The position numbers were made by a program, and so were the translations under genes. Below, piece after piece: positions 11,610 through 23,399 of a stretch of DNA of 64,000 nt (position 1 is its first letter; the number at the start of each line of letters is the position of its first letter). The DNA is taken from the NCBI GenBank assembly GCA_010405405.1, contig MU004241.1:1272932-1336931 (forward strand), given 5' to 3'. The notes beneath the pieces were generated by a model, which was not told the DNA's origin, searched no databases, and was given only the letters and a program-made list of their open reading frames with translations. The stretch comes from Microthyrium microscopicum (Eukaryota; Ascomycota; Dothideomycetes; Microthyriales; Microthyriaceae).

Positions 11610-12846
11610 CTACTGTACAGAGTGCATACCGTAGTATAGATCTGGAGGTGCATATTGTTGCGCTCCGACCTCGTGGTGGATGTGGTGAGAGGGAACAGGA
11701 CTAGGAGTTGTTGGATAGGCTGAGGGAGGAGGTGGGTAGCCCATGCAAACACTGTTGTCATTCTCAGGAGTGATTGGTGGTGTGAGACAGCCGTGTTGCA
11801 CAACGGTGTTGGGATAGGCATGCTTTTGAGGGGTTGAAGGAGTACCGTAGCCCGAGTCGACTGGGCACTCGTCCATCTTCTCTGGTTCTGGTTGTTGAGA
11901 TTGCATATATACTTCCACAATTTGAGCGACTGTGGAGAGCTTTTGCGATGCGAACTTGCACTTGAGAACGTTGGACGGTTGCTCCAGATATTTGTGAAGC
12001 TTGTAGATGATCTCGGACTCGTAACGGCCAGCCCAGTTGTCTACACTTATTTGTTCGCGTTGAAGAAGGAAACGAGCCAAAGCCAATGCGGAACGGGCGA
12101 GAACGGATGGACGAGTTGACACAAAATCGCGATGATATAGCGAGATTTCACAAATGTACCATGTCATATGCATGAGCTCAGCGTCGCCGGGAGCCGTTTC
12201 TGCAAGGGCAATCTGCAAGAAGCTGTCTACGGTTGGATGTCCGAGAAGATAGTCCAGAGTCTGGAGCACGTGCCATTCCATTTGCATGAACATCTCTTCC
12301 TCGTATAATTGGCAGCAAACTGATCGAAGTTCCCGGAAGGTGGGAACACGGTCCTTCTTGTCTCCATACTTGGCAGCAATGAGTAGAGCGGCACAAGCGA
12401 CCAACTGATAGTGGCGCTTGTAGACCACCCGACGTGAGCAATAGCGATCGAGTATGTTGACGGTGAGGTAAAGAGTTTCCGGCAGGAGTTGGAACGCAGA
12501 GTGGGCTTCGGTAAGAAAGTCGAGGAGGAATGGTCGCATGTACCATTTGATCTCATGCTGAATGTCGATTGAAGCGACCTCGGGCATCGTCATTTCCTAA
12601 AGAGTGAGCAAAAATCAGAAAGCAAAGAATGCTGCCGCTTACCTCCATGCGTTCCATATGATCCAGAACTTCTTCAAGATACTCATTGGATGTGACATCA
12701 GATAATTCTGCTGCCAATTCTCGCTGACGCATCTTGGCTAATTGCCGGTTCTGTTCGCGGATTCGCTCACCCATCGACAACTCCTCAGCTTCGACGAAGA
12801 ATGTCTCGCAAGGCGCATAGCGCTGTCGAGTAGATATGGCTTCCAT
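11610..12846 (-). CDS. G1/S-specific cyclin (CLN family)
   Basis: Two exons (12846-12643 and 12596-11610, 46-nt intron GTAAGC...TTTAG, phase 0) give 396 aa. The cyclin box runs from about residue 80 to 195 (KWYMRPFLLDFLTEAH, LTVNILDRYCSRR, QLVACAALLIAAKYG, LDYLLGHPTVDSFLQ), followed by a second helical repeat (about 200-285). The N-terminal AEELSMGERIREQNRQLAKM helix is typical of filamentous-fungal Cln/Puc1-type cyclins, which activate Cdc28/Cdk1 at Start. The C-terminal tail is Pro/Ser/Thr-rich with several minimal CDK sites (YGTPSTPQK, LTPPITPEN, TTPSPVPS), consistent with phosphorylation-driven turnover. Translation may be controlled by the long upstream region, which has several minus-strand splice-donor-like sites and a CT-rich tract. 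Confidence 0.94.
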
Positions 12847-14800
12847 GGTGATGTGTGTTGTTGTGTAGTGTTAAAGTGTTGGTTAAAGAGTGGACGTCTA
12901 AATTGAAATAGACTTGATACAGAAAGGAAAGGCGGGTGCAAAGCACAATTAGAGAGTGACTTTTGAGCGAACAAGAAATGAAGGTGTTGAGCAAGGCCAG
13001 ATCAGAAATCTTGACCTCTTGAGCGTTGGGCGAGTTAGCCTGCGTGAATGCTACAACTTCCTATCGAGGCAGTCAGTATTTGGATTAACCGAACCAGCGT
13101 TAATGCAAGACGCAAAACTCACCTTTATGAAAATATTAAACAACTATAGCTGGTAAGGAGCGGATGGAGAAGAAAGACGGCTAGTCCCTTGCGATAGAGC
13201 ATCAACCACTCTTACTCTAGGAATGGATGGGTTAGCCATACATCTTGCAGACTAGTGAAAGGAATTCTCACCAGATGAGAAAAGCTGAAAGACGTCGAGA
13301 CTCGAAAGGGCGAGCCAGGGGGCGGTACGATCTAGAAATGACAATTAGCCAAAGCTCAGCAGAATTTGCCAAGCCCATGAGTATGGTGACCGCGTCCAAA
13401 ATGCATTGAGTCGTTCAGGAATTGTCCGGGCGTTGGTGGCTTCACAATGGACGCCGCAGGAACTGGCAATACTGATACAGTAGAGTTGTAGCAGCGTGTT
13501 GAGCTCAGTGTGTTGAGTATGACCTTTCCGCGAGTTGTATGAATTGTGACCACTGGCCAAGCAAATAAAGTTGTGATTGACGCTCGACCAGGGCGTTTCC
13601 AGTGAGCCATGCTCAAAATGACCCAATTCTTGAAAGAATAAAGAACTTTGATCTGGGGGGTCGAATGGTAGTTGCTGCATTCCGTTGAGTTGTACCCCAA
13701 TCAGCATTCTTGGCCATTGAAGAGCAGTATTATTGTCCGAAGAACAATTTCCCCGCAGATTTTGCAGCATCGGATCTATTCAGCCAGTTCTCCATTGCTC
13801 TTGCCGAATTTGAGAGGTTGATCAAGATCACGGATCTCCGCAATGCAGCCCAGCTTCCATCTCTTCCACGGTTCTCACGCTGAGTCTTTCAGTGATTGAT
13901 ATTCCATTTTCCCTCATATTGCTTATGATTGGCATCATGAGCCTGGGTCTGATGGTGGGAAAATGATCATTTGTGCTTGTTCCGGACTCAGTTGTAAAGT
14001 TTTCGGGCGGTTGTCGACATACGTCCAATTCGAGGTCATCGACTCAATGCATTTGGTGAACTATCGTTAATTGGGCAGTAACACAAGTCACTTACCAGGA
14101 TATAAAGGAGAAGAAGCCGGGAGATAAAATTCACAGTCTAAAAGAGGGAAGGTGACGAGACGTAGAGGTTGAGGATGAAGAGGTGAGGATAGGACGGAGT
14201 GTGCGTCGACCGGCGGCTCACGGTAGTGGTAGTGATGGGCGGGGAAGTCTATGAGGAGAAATAAATCTCGGGAGACTGGAGGAGTAGGAGTGGTGGGAGA
14301 TATTCAGTCGTGGGAGACTGAACGACACTCTTTGTAGAAAAGGAGGCCGGGGGAGCTTTGGATGAGTAGGAGATGTGGAAGAAGCAGTGCCGAAATGACC
14401 AAGTCCAGCACTATGTAGCAACTTCAAATCCAATTCTCATAGCTCCGACACGGAATGGTCAGGGTAATGAGGAGGAGAGTGGTGAGAGGATGGGAGGAGA
14501 GGAGGAGAGAGGATGGTGAAGCATCAGATGGTTTAGAGAGCACGACAAGAGGTTTTTGGATGGGATGAGCATGGGCATGAGTGGATAGCATTGCACCCTG
14601 GCAGTATTTTTGGGACTAAGGGGACTGCGAAGGGACAGTTCCTGGTTAATCCTCAGATCCTGGGCCTTTTTGGGGAGAGTGGGCTTTGGGCTTGCGCTCA
14701 GAGCCTTGAGCTGCCCAGCACCGCCAAAGAGAGACTAGAGAGACTTTGATAACCAGTCCACTTACCAAGTTACCAGCAAGGTTAGTGGTGGCAGCAAAGA
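12847..14800 (-). promoter_or_regulatory. Probable long leader and promoter of the G1/S cyclin
   Basis: The + strand is strongly A/G-rich at 14110-14540, so the cyclin strand has long C/T tracts of the kind found near fungal transcription starts. Minus-strand donor-like GTGAGT/GTAAGT sites occur near 13120, 13270, 14095 and 14765, so a spliced 5' UTR is possible. A 71-codon frame at 14433-14218 could be an upstream ORF. All of this is inference from composition. Confidence 0.3.
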
Positions 14801-17800
14801 AAGCGAGGGACGACAACGACCTGGACTAACGACGAGCAGCAAAGACTCCCAGAATCCCAAAGAGCAGGGGACAGGGCTGACAATGATCCATCATCAAATG
14901 GACGCAGGACGAGCCAAGTAAAGAGATGCTGGTCGACATGCTGCTTTAGCCTTTGGTGTGCCATTTTGCAACTTTGCAAGGCATTGGTGTTCAAGGTGCT
15001 CGACGTCGACTTGACTTGACGTGGAGAGCCAGCTGGAAGCATGTCTGCGAAGCCCGTAATTGGCCCATAACCATCTTTGCCCTCTGCACAAGACATGGGA
15101 TGCATTTGGCCTGGATTGGATGACATGTTACCATCTCCAACTCTCCAAAACTGTCTACTATTCTGCTGCGAGCCTTGCCTTGCCTCCAGTAGTCTAAATC
15201 TGCACGCTGGAGTCTGAACACCTGAGATTTGATCGAGTTACAGAATAGTGAGCGAGCTATCCGACAATTGCTGCTCAGCGCCCAGTGCTCAACACCTCTC
15301 ACGAAAGAGGACAAGACGAACCCTTGAAGGCATTATCCATGCATCTCTTGCCGATGGCAGACACCAATACGCGCTCGGTACACGCTGCTTTATGAGCCAA
15401 AACGCCCGCCTTCAAATCTGCTGTGACGCTGCCGTGGACTCTGTGGAGAGGCTGAAAGGCAATCATCATCAAGCTGCACCAGTCAATTGTGCCGTAGGAT
15501 GTAATAGTAAGATGCACGGCGCCCGCTTGGCCTGGGCCTTCTTTCACAATGCACTCGAGGTCATTGATCCAAGGAACCCAAGTCCTACGAGGCTATGATG
15601 ATATTGAAATTATTGAATGCCTTCTTTCTGTATACGTTTCGCCCTGGAGACGACATGCAGCAAGCTCGAGCAATGTCTTTGCTGCCGTGGAAGCCTTGCC
15701 GGATGCTTACGGCAGTTGTAAAACTTTTGAATCTTCAACTGACGAACCAAATTAAATACCACCATCATGTCAGATCCAGATATGATATATGCGAGGTGGA
15801 AAAAAACATCGTACATCCAGCTAATTGTCGCGACTGTGGCGCCTCATCCCCTGCCACTACGAGCGATGATCAATGGCTTCTCATCCAAGCTCACAAGCTC
15901 AGGAGTTTAAGTTTGCCAAATTGACGCTTGAACCCGTCTGCCAGTACGGTAGTAGTCGACAGTCCTGTACGGCTTGTACAGCCCAAATCATCATCCTTTC
16001 AACCGCCTGCGGAAGCTCTCTCATTTCGTCCTATGATCCTGGACATTGTTGTACCGCTTCTCCTGGATTATGCACGTACTTATCACGCTATCCACGCAAC
16101 GTGACCCTCTTGCCAGGATCTTTTGTCTGCTGAAAAGGACTGCCCGCAAATCTGACTCCGTACCACCACTTGAATGGTCGCCGCCAAATTCATTGTGCGG
16201 CGTCTGCTGTTGCTGGCCGCCTCTGATACTACTACTGCCAGTCCCGTTATTGGTCAATCCGTTCCTACTCGGCCATCTCCTGAACAAAGAATATGCTTTG
16301 CGAATTATTTCGGCGTCGCTAATCAATGCTGTGCCAAATCTTTTGACTTTGAAGTCTTGACAGTGCTACTCTACGGTCGCCCGAGGCTGGCCATTCCGTA
16401 GTAGGTACTACTTGTCTCGGTGCCTTGGTAGGTTGATCCTACTTTCTCGAGGTGATGATTGTGATTCTGCAATGTCAAAGACTGCACCTAGCTTCCAATC
16501 GGTAGCATCCGTTCACTAGCTGCAGTCTCTTGTCAGATGGCCTTTCAGGCACAATATCAATATCTCGGCCATTTGCCCGCCCAGACGCGATGCACCCTCC
16601 CAAATTGGAAAGCCGTGGGCAAACACGTCCTGCACGTCTGACGCGAATCCAATGTTGCGACGCGGGGACGAGCCAATTGTAGTGCAATAGATTGGAGGCT
16701 GGGGATTGAGTTCAAGGGTTTTGTGGAGCAGTAGGAATAACTGTGCCGGTTTCTTGAATCGCTGACCCTGGCCTTGTGGGCGGACGGCTGGTCACTTACG
16801 GACAAGACAAGAATAATTATGGAAAAAGCAGCTTAGGGCAGTATCTATTGATGATGCTATTTACGCCGACTACTAGGTTGTTCTGGCTGACGATGAACAG
16901 CTCATCAACGCTCATCTGCGTTTATCACCATACATGGCTTGTCAAATGGCAGTTAGACCCACAACCTGATGCTGCGTTCAATTCATAGCGGCACCACAAG
17001 AACTTGATTTTATCGTGAGAAATCAAGTTTATAGATTTGACCGGTCTTGCATGCCTCGCATATTTTATAGGCGACCTCGGGAAGGTAGATATTATGCCAG
17101 CCAATCTGGATGCAAATCACCCGTTTTATGGCTCCGGTGTACACCGACCTACATGTTTTAAAACCGTCAGCCTTGCTACACAAAATCGGGTGGCAGGCAA
17201 TTTGGAAGAAAGGAACATCTATCCGACGAGACTCAACCACGTCACCTGTATCTCAGGTTGTAATTATACGCCCTTGAACCTCAGATCTCTAGGAATTGAT
17301 CGCATAACTCGCCATACCATGCTGTTGGCAAGGGGTTAGAGCGGGACGAGGCTCCGTCGCTTACATATATTGAGCACCCCGCGATAGACAAAAATAAACC
17401 CAAGGGTCTGGTTGGGAGGTCAGAATATCGTACATTGGGACTGACCTGATATGCCTAGAAGAACCAGAAAAGGGCAATGCTATGCTTCCACCTAGTACCT
17501 TACCGACTTTCCGGATTAATATAAACGACTTTGCCATGTCTTGCCCCAGTACTGCGATCTCATTCGTCCGCAGCTTGATACAGATCTGGTTCAGCCTTAT
17601 TGATCTAGCCAATACATCTCTAGAATAAGACTTTGATCTGGCTACCAAAGCTGAACTCCATATTGATCCCTATACTTCGATTGCAATATCGCTACTTTTC
17701 GGCCAATAGTATCTGATGTTCACTTACCTTTTATGTTCGCCACTTCAGAGGGATGGGTTCTCCGTCGTCAACACTGTCGTCTCGTGAGTCGCAGGCACGG

Positions 17801-19157
17801 AGATCTACGAAGAAGGCAGAAAAAATCACCCCTCTTCAGGGTCTCCACGCGGTTCTCTCGGGAGTTTGAGATCCCAAAGTTTCGAGTTGAGAGGAGGAAC
17901 CAACCACTGCAGGTGATCTATTACTGTAATGCCTCTTAAGTACTACATCATCTCATCATTTCGAGTGTAAGGGTTCTGATATACATACGGTATACCCACG
18001 CCTTCCGTCCAGGATACTCCCCAGCAACGCAGCAGTTCGCGCCTAATCCTTGATCATCAAATTCCCAGTCCTTGCAAGACGTTTGTCACCGCCAGCCCGA
18101 GAAAACGAAATAGGGTGGCAATGGGATCTCCAATCCTCGCCATTATGTCTTGTTAAGAGCGGATTCAAGAGCCGCCTGGCCGATGACACAGCGGTTAAGG
18201 GCATTATCGCAACCGAAGCCACTGGGTACACATCAAATGCCTTCCCTGAAAAGACCAACAATTAACCCAGCACTCCTGAGTACGACATGGCATTCGACTT
18301 CATGTCAACGACCCTGTTTCGGGAAACATGATTTGACCAGCACAAAATCGTAGAAATATCATTCTTGATTCCAATTGACGCTGCCAAGAAACGAATTGTG
18401 GTACAAAGCCCAACTGCCCAAAACGCTTTGATAGTCACACTTGCAAAAAAAAGTTAAACCGCTAACGCACTGTACAACCTTGATCATTGGCGATGAAAAG
18501 TTGATACTCATGTGAATATCATTGCACTACGGGTTCAAAGATGAGCCATATTCAGCCTTGCTCTCCGGTGTGCCAAAGCTCTACAATGTGTTTCACCCTA
18601 AAGGTGAGATATTTCCCGAAGCCGCCGTTATGAGAGTGGAAATTGTTCCTAGGCTATGGAACGGGTAAGAAATGGGTTCCAAACTGCTCACCAGTTCCGC
18701 TTTTTACCCATTTATTACACTACAAGCAAAATCCTAGAGTACGATCTTTCTCCGCGCATGAATACTGACAGAACAATTCTAAGCCACCCCGCCAAAATTA
18801 CCAATTCTTGGATAGCTTTTCTCAAATAATGCGTATTGGCATTGATCCTTTACAGAGTTTCTGATATCTAGGATTTCATACTACCATACAACTTCACATG
18901 GTCAAGGTCTCGATTCAAATACCACCGTTAACATGTTTTCGGGTAATCAAATCAACGTGATTTACATGCCCCGCTCACTATTCGTCTTCTGAGACAACTA
19001 GATCGCTCTTCAAGTGCCTTGGCTGCTCTATCACCGCATTACCGGTGCCCATCGGACGCCAATTGCACATTTTATCCACCAGATTCCACGGCTGGGGAAT
19101 AAGCACTTCTGCACTATGAGGTTTTCTTGCCCCGCGTCTACAAGCTTATCTGGTAGA

Positions 19158-19175
19158 ACGCGTTCATCTACGCGT
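19158..19175. promoter_or_regulatory. Two ACGCGT (MCB-type) boxes
   Basis: ACGCGT occurs at 19158-19163 and again at 19170-19175. In yeasts, paired MluI cell-cycle boxes bind MBF and drive G1/S transcription. They lie about 100 bp upstream of the ATG at 19273, the normal promoter distance. That MBF acts here is inference. Confidence 0.4.
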
Positions 19176-19272
19176 GCTCAGCTGAAAGTTTTAACGTGTG
19201 GGACCAACGTGGAAATTATGTACGCTAAGCTGGACCCCAAAGCGAGGCCAGGTCCATAACGCCACATTTATC

Positions 19273-19398
19273 ATGGCTTCCACAAACGCGGAAAACGACC
19301 TGCCAAGTACTCCAACAAGCGCGATGTCTGGGCTTCTGGAAGATGAACCAAAAGAAATCCTAGACGACGCCTCGAACCCACAGACTAGCAAACGGTAA
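19273..19398 (+). CDS. Possible orphan first exon or gene relic
   Basis: Forty-one codons from ATG to TAA, reading MASTNAENDLPSTPTSAMSG and on through an acidic stretch (LLEDEPKEILDD) to QTSKR. The Ser/Thr/Pro and acidic bias looks like the disordered N-terminus of a nuclear protein and unlike nearby random frames. A GTAACT splice-donor-like site overlaps the stop (exon would end at 19394), but I could not find a convincing next exon. It may be the 5' end of a decayed gene or of one with long introns. Two MCB boxes sit upstream. Confidence 0.25.
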   Translation: MASTNAENDLPSTPTSAMSGLLEDEPKEILDDASNPQTSKR

Positions 19399-21905
19399 CT
19401 CTGCACTTGCTGACGCAAAAAGACCACTTTTATGTGCTCCGTGGCACTCAAGAATCCATTCTTTGCCTTGAGGCGCCGTGGCTGAAGTACTTTGACGTGT
19501 CAATTGCCGTATATCCTCAAAAGAGCAGCAGTGCCAATTTAACGCGAGCAAGAGCCTTTTCCTTCTTCTTTCATTTCACCATTCCACTGCTCGACGCGCC
19601 TTTAAATGAAGATGTGAATGTCAACGGATGCTGATATAAAAAACGCGAACATGGTGCATAATTGCAATACGGAGCGAGCCTCGTGCCCCTTTCCAATGAA
19701 GCACGCGATACACAAAATCGTCCGGAGTACAAGCGACATGCTACACCGTTCCGGATTGCGAACTCGCAATAAAAAGGAGATCAGAGCGGCTTTGCCTCAG
19801 CCGAACATGCATTCGTTCAGGTTCTGGCTAGCAGTGTAATATGGCATTTGCTTCCTTCATTGAAAATCACTTCTATCCACGATACAACCGTGCAGATTGC
19901 GGCGTGTCTTCAATTGTAGTACGTACCCGACGCACTAGGTTTTCAACAGACCCATGGATTCTTCAAGATGAAGTCACTGCCATGCCGTGAAGATAGAGGG
20001 ATGGCTAGGACATAGACATCCATGGCTTCTATGAGTATAATTGTGCTCTTATAACTATAACTGAGTCTCTAACGCTGTCTGAACAAGGATCGGAACCCTC
20101 AAGGTCAATTATCTACCGATCTTCGCCGAACCCGCTCTCTGCATACAACGGCTTAATTGCCTTCCAATATGGGACATATACGAGTCGGCAGATGACAGAT
20201 GCAATTGTACGGTCTGACTTGTCTATATCAATAAGGCCACCTTCCCTGCTGAATCTTTCTCGTCTGCTGTCGTGTCACCACTCGATGCCCTCAGACTGCG
20301 CCTTCAACATCTTCTCCCTCGTTCTTCCATGCCTATTATCTTCTATTTGCCTATACTCTTCTCTTCTATAGCCTTTACAGCAAGCAGTTCGTGGTTTGCA
20401 ACCGCTCTCCTCTATGATTTGCAGATTGACATCCCACGCCTATCCACCACAGATCTGTCAATCTGCCATTAACCCGCTGCCATTATGCCTCGTGGGCTCA
20501 CAGACTATCGCTCATCAGAGGGCAGACTGTGGCCCTGAAATCGTTCGTCGGCATGCACGCTATGAACACATGGGCTTTGCAGCTCCTGAGATGCAGGAAC
20601 ATCCCAGAATGCCCATAGAAGCGTCGCAGAAACATGGCATTCGAAGCCACATAGCTCCCAAGCTTGAAATCTTCTTTTCCCCGTCCCGAGCTCTTTCATC
20701 AAGACTCGGCTGATCCACGCTTTGGCTCCACATACCGCAAATGGCCATCGGATGTTGTGCTGAACGACCTATTTGAGCTGGGCACAACCCTAAGAAGCAA
20801 TAGATCGACGATAGCGAGCCCTTTGGCCATTCGGAAAGAGCGAGTCCCATAGTGGTTCATATCTGTCTCTATCTGGCATGGAGTTCTTGCTGTCTATCAC
20901 ACGAATCAGCAGCTTCCATTTGCTTAGAGCGGGCTATGTCGGAGCTGAATACTCTCAAGAGATACGTCTTCGATGATGGCTTCATTTGAGATGTTGGACT
21001 TGTCCTTTACGCTATCGCAGGTTCTAACCCGAGGAGCAGAGGAACCACGATGTCCTTGATTGATTTGCCCCTCTTTTGCTATCAGTTCAAGAGGACCAAC
21101 TTTTCGAATCATGATTGCAATAAGGGGATTTGGATCAAACCCTTCCTTGGCAGCAATCTGGTTTCAAGAGACAGCAACCTAGCATGACCAAGTTTGAGCT
21201 GGAATCGTAAACAAAGTAAATCGTAGCACTGAGTCCGCGTTCGCGTGTAGAATGAGAAGATGGTAGGTTAAGCGCACCTCATATTCAGACTAGCTAAGCG
21301 GCCGTGATTCAAGCCATATCTCACAGACAGAGCTAGGTTTCTTAGCCAGACGTTTTATCGTGATCAACTTATGGAGTGTAATCTGCTTAATGAAGCATTT
21401 GCCAGCGGCGTATACACCACTCGTCCTTGGCACGTTATATCTCTTGATGGAAAAACGTACACGTAAGATTATGACTTCTCCAATTTTTAGTATCCCTCGC
21501 TGTTTGCTCTAGTTTTCAACGGGTGATACTCCCGTCCAAGATACGTGAAGCATTCAAGATATACCTAGAGATGATCTGACTTACGAATGACCATCTGAGG
21601 AGCTTACATCATTTACAAGGCGATACTCAACAGCTACATAGTAATGTATGCATGTGATGGTAGTTTCATCCCAACTGATGCTCTTCGTTTTGTGGGGTTT
21701 ATACGGTAGATCTGACATAATATGAATAGAGATTGAATGAACTCGATTTTCGATTTCTGTATCCTCTGCCCGCGTTTTTCGAATAAGCTGCTGAGACTTC
21801 TCCATTTACGATACTAAGATATCAAACTAATACAGGAATGAAGGAAGGTGCTCGTAATGAATACGCCTAGCCAGAAGACGATATATGGTTGCCCGAAAAA
21901 CACCT

Positions 21906-22459
21906 CTAACATTGAGCAAGATAAGCTCTCTGGACGGCGCACTTTTTACCACAAAGTTAGAGAAGAGCTTCAAAGAGCTACAAGAGCCGGATAGACATAC
22001 CTGTTCGCCTGCCCATGTGAATTGTCCACAGTTAGGACATCCGTGGTTCACGATAAACTCTCCAAACAATTTCAACGAATCTCCTTTGACTTGACAAGTG
22101 AGTTGGGTATTGGTGGATGAAACAAAGATACCACAATGACCTGAACAGGCACCAGCCTTAGAAGTGCTGGGACTACAAAGATGTTAGAAGACATTGATCA
22201 AACTGATGTGATTTCCTTACTTTGGATTGGCTTGATTTGATTCATATGTTATGTTTGGATTAAGACTGTTCATTGCATTGACACAATCTTGGAAGAGATT
22301 TGGAGTCGAACTGCATTCTGGCGCAGCCTTACAGTTGTAATCATCTACTTGCTGGCCAATCTTACTGACGTCCATATGGACAGTCATTTCATTCGTTGGT
22401 ACGGCATAAACAGCTGTAGTTGCAAGAAGCGTCGAGACAAGAAGATTGACAGCGTGCAT
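21906..22459 (-). CDS. KP4-like killer-toxin-family secreted protein
   Basis: Three exons (22459-22221, 22172-22001, 21941-21906) with introns of 48 and 59 nt (GTAAGG...TAG; GTATGT...AAG) give 148 aa. A signal peptide covers about residues 1-19. The mature part has ten Cys, including a YNC...PEC...DCVNA opening, a GHC-G-I-F-V strand, an HGCPNCG turn and a C-terminal pair. This order resembles fungal KP4-like proteins (named after the Ustilago virus-encoded KP4, a calcium-channel-blocking killer toxin), which occur chromosomally in many ascomycetes. Family assignment is by Cys pattern and flanking residues only, so toxicity is not implied. The gene looks intact: splice sites are canonical and no internal stop remains. 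Confidence 0.65.
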
Positions 22460-23399
22460 GTTGACTATGGTTTCGATGGTGACTTAAGTGTGGTGGTAAA
22501 TCTGGAGTTGACCGCGAGTCGTTATTTGGGAAATCAGGAAAGAGTCAAATGCCGACTTTATACCCAATGCTTCAGTTCCGAACCTCATGACTTTACTTCT
22601 CAATGACCACTGCTGTATCACAGTATCGACCCGAGCGAAAATTTCTCTGAAGCGGTAAGAGATTAAGCCAATGGACTGCAAAGAATCGCAACGACTAAGT
22701 TCGAATTGAAGTGACCTCAAGTAAACGATTACAGCATATCAGGTACAGGTACTACAATAGTATGGAGTAGTGACACGCAAACGCATCCACATCGAGTATC
22801 TCAAGTGGTGCCGTGCATGTGCATGTTGTCACCGCCTCCGCATAAAAGCTGCGTGCACCCAATCTAAGAAAAGCACCAAGACTAGAAAGTAGGATTGGAC
22901 CCGATACTGGAGAAAATCCTACTACGGTCAACCGATCAATGGATCCGAACCTACTCAGTTGGATCATGAGATACAACACCTGAGAAAATAGGTTAAGCAT
23001 TGTTGATCGAAATAATACAATCATTCCATTGCGACTTTGGTGATGACTATAGGTAAATTAGTCTATATTGACCTCTCGTGATTCGGAAGTCGTCGTTAGG
23101 AGGCTGTTGGACTGTGGCAGATATTACTACTGCTGATTGGAATCGGCCTTCAGCAAGTATCCAGCAAAATCTGAGCCATGTTTCGTTCGAGCATGCTCCC
23201 CAGATATAACAATGTCTCTGACGAGGTTGATGCTTAATTTTCCCCAAAGTGCTCGAAAATGGCAGAATTGAGGTTGAGAAATTTCCCAATATAGGTCGGC
23301 ACGTGACAACGTGAAGTCTACGCGTTCAACGCTTCTGTACTCCAATACTTTCTCAATCATCGACTACAAATTTCTCGAAGCTGATACGTACCGTTGAAC
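22460..23399. promoter_or_regulatory. Divergent promoter region, KP4-like / Wss1-like genes
   Basis: 940 bp between two outward-facing start codons. No coding frame is supported. Individual sites were not identified. Confidence 0.4.

Larger units (their letters stand above)
14801..21905. other. Gene-poor 7.1-kb region
   Basis: No family-level coding match on either strand over 7 kb, which is exceptional against one gene per 2-3 kb elsewhere in the window. Composition is ordinary and not RIP-like. Exceptions listed separately are a pair of MCB boxes and a coding-like exon near 19.2-19.4 kb. A perfect 10-bp stem (AACTTGATTT/AAATCAAGTT, 9-nt loop) lies at 17001-17029. Orphan or strongly spliced genes, or non-coding RNA, cannot be excluded. 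Confidence 0.45.

Noticed and set aside
17001-17029. Perfect 10-bp hairpin as a terminator or small RNA
   Set aside because: Isolated, no adjacent gene end or U-tract, and terminators of that type are not used by Pol II; expected by chance in 64 kb.
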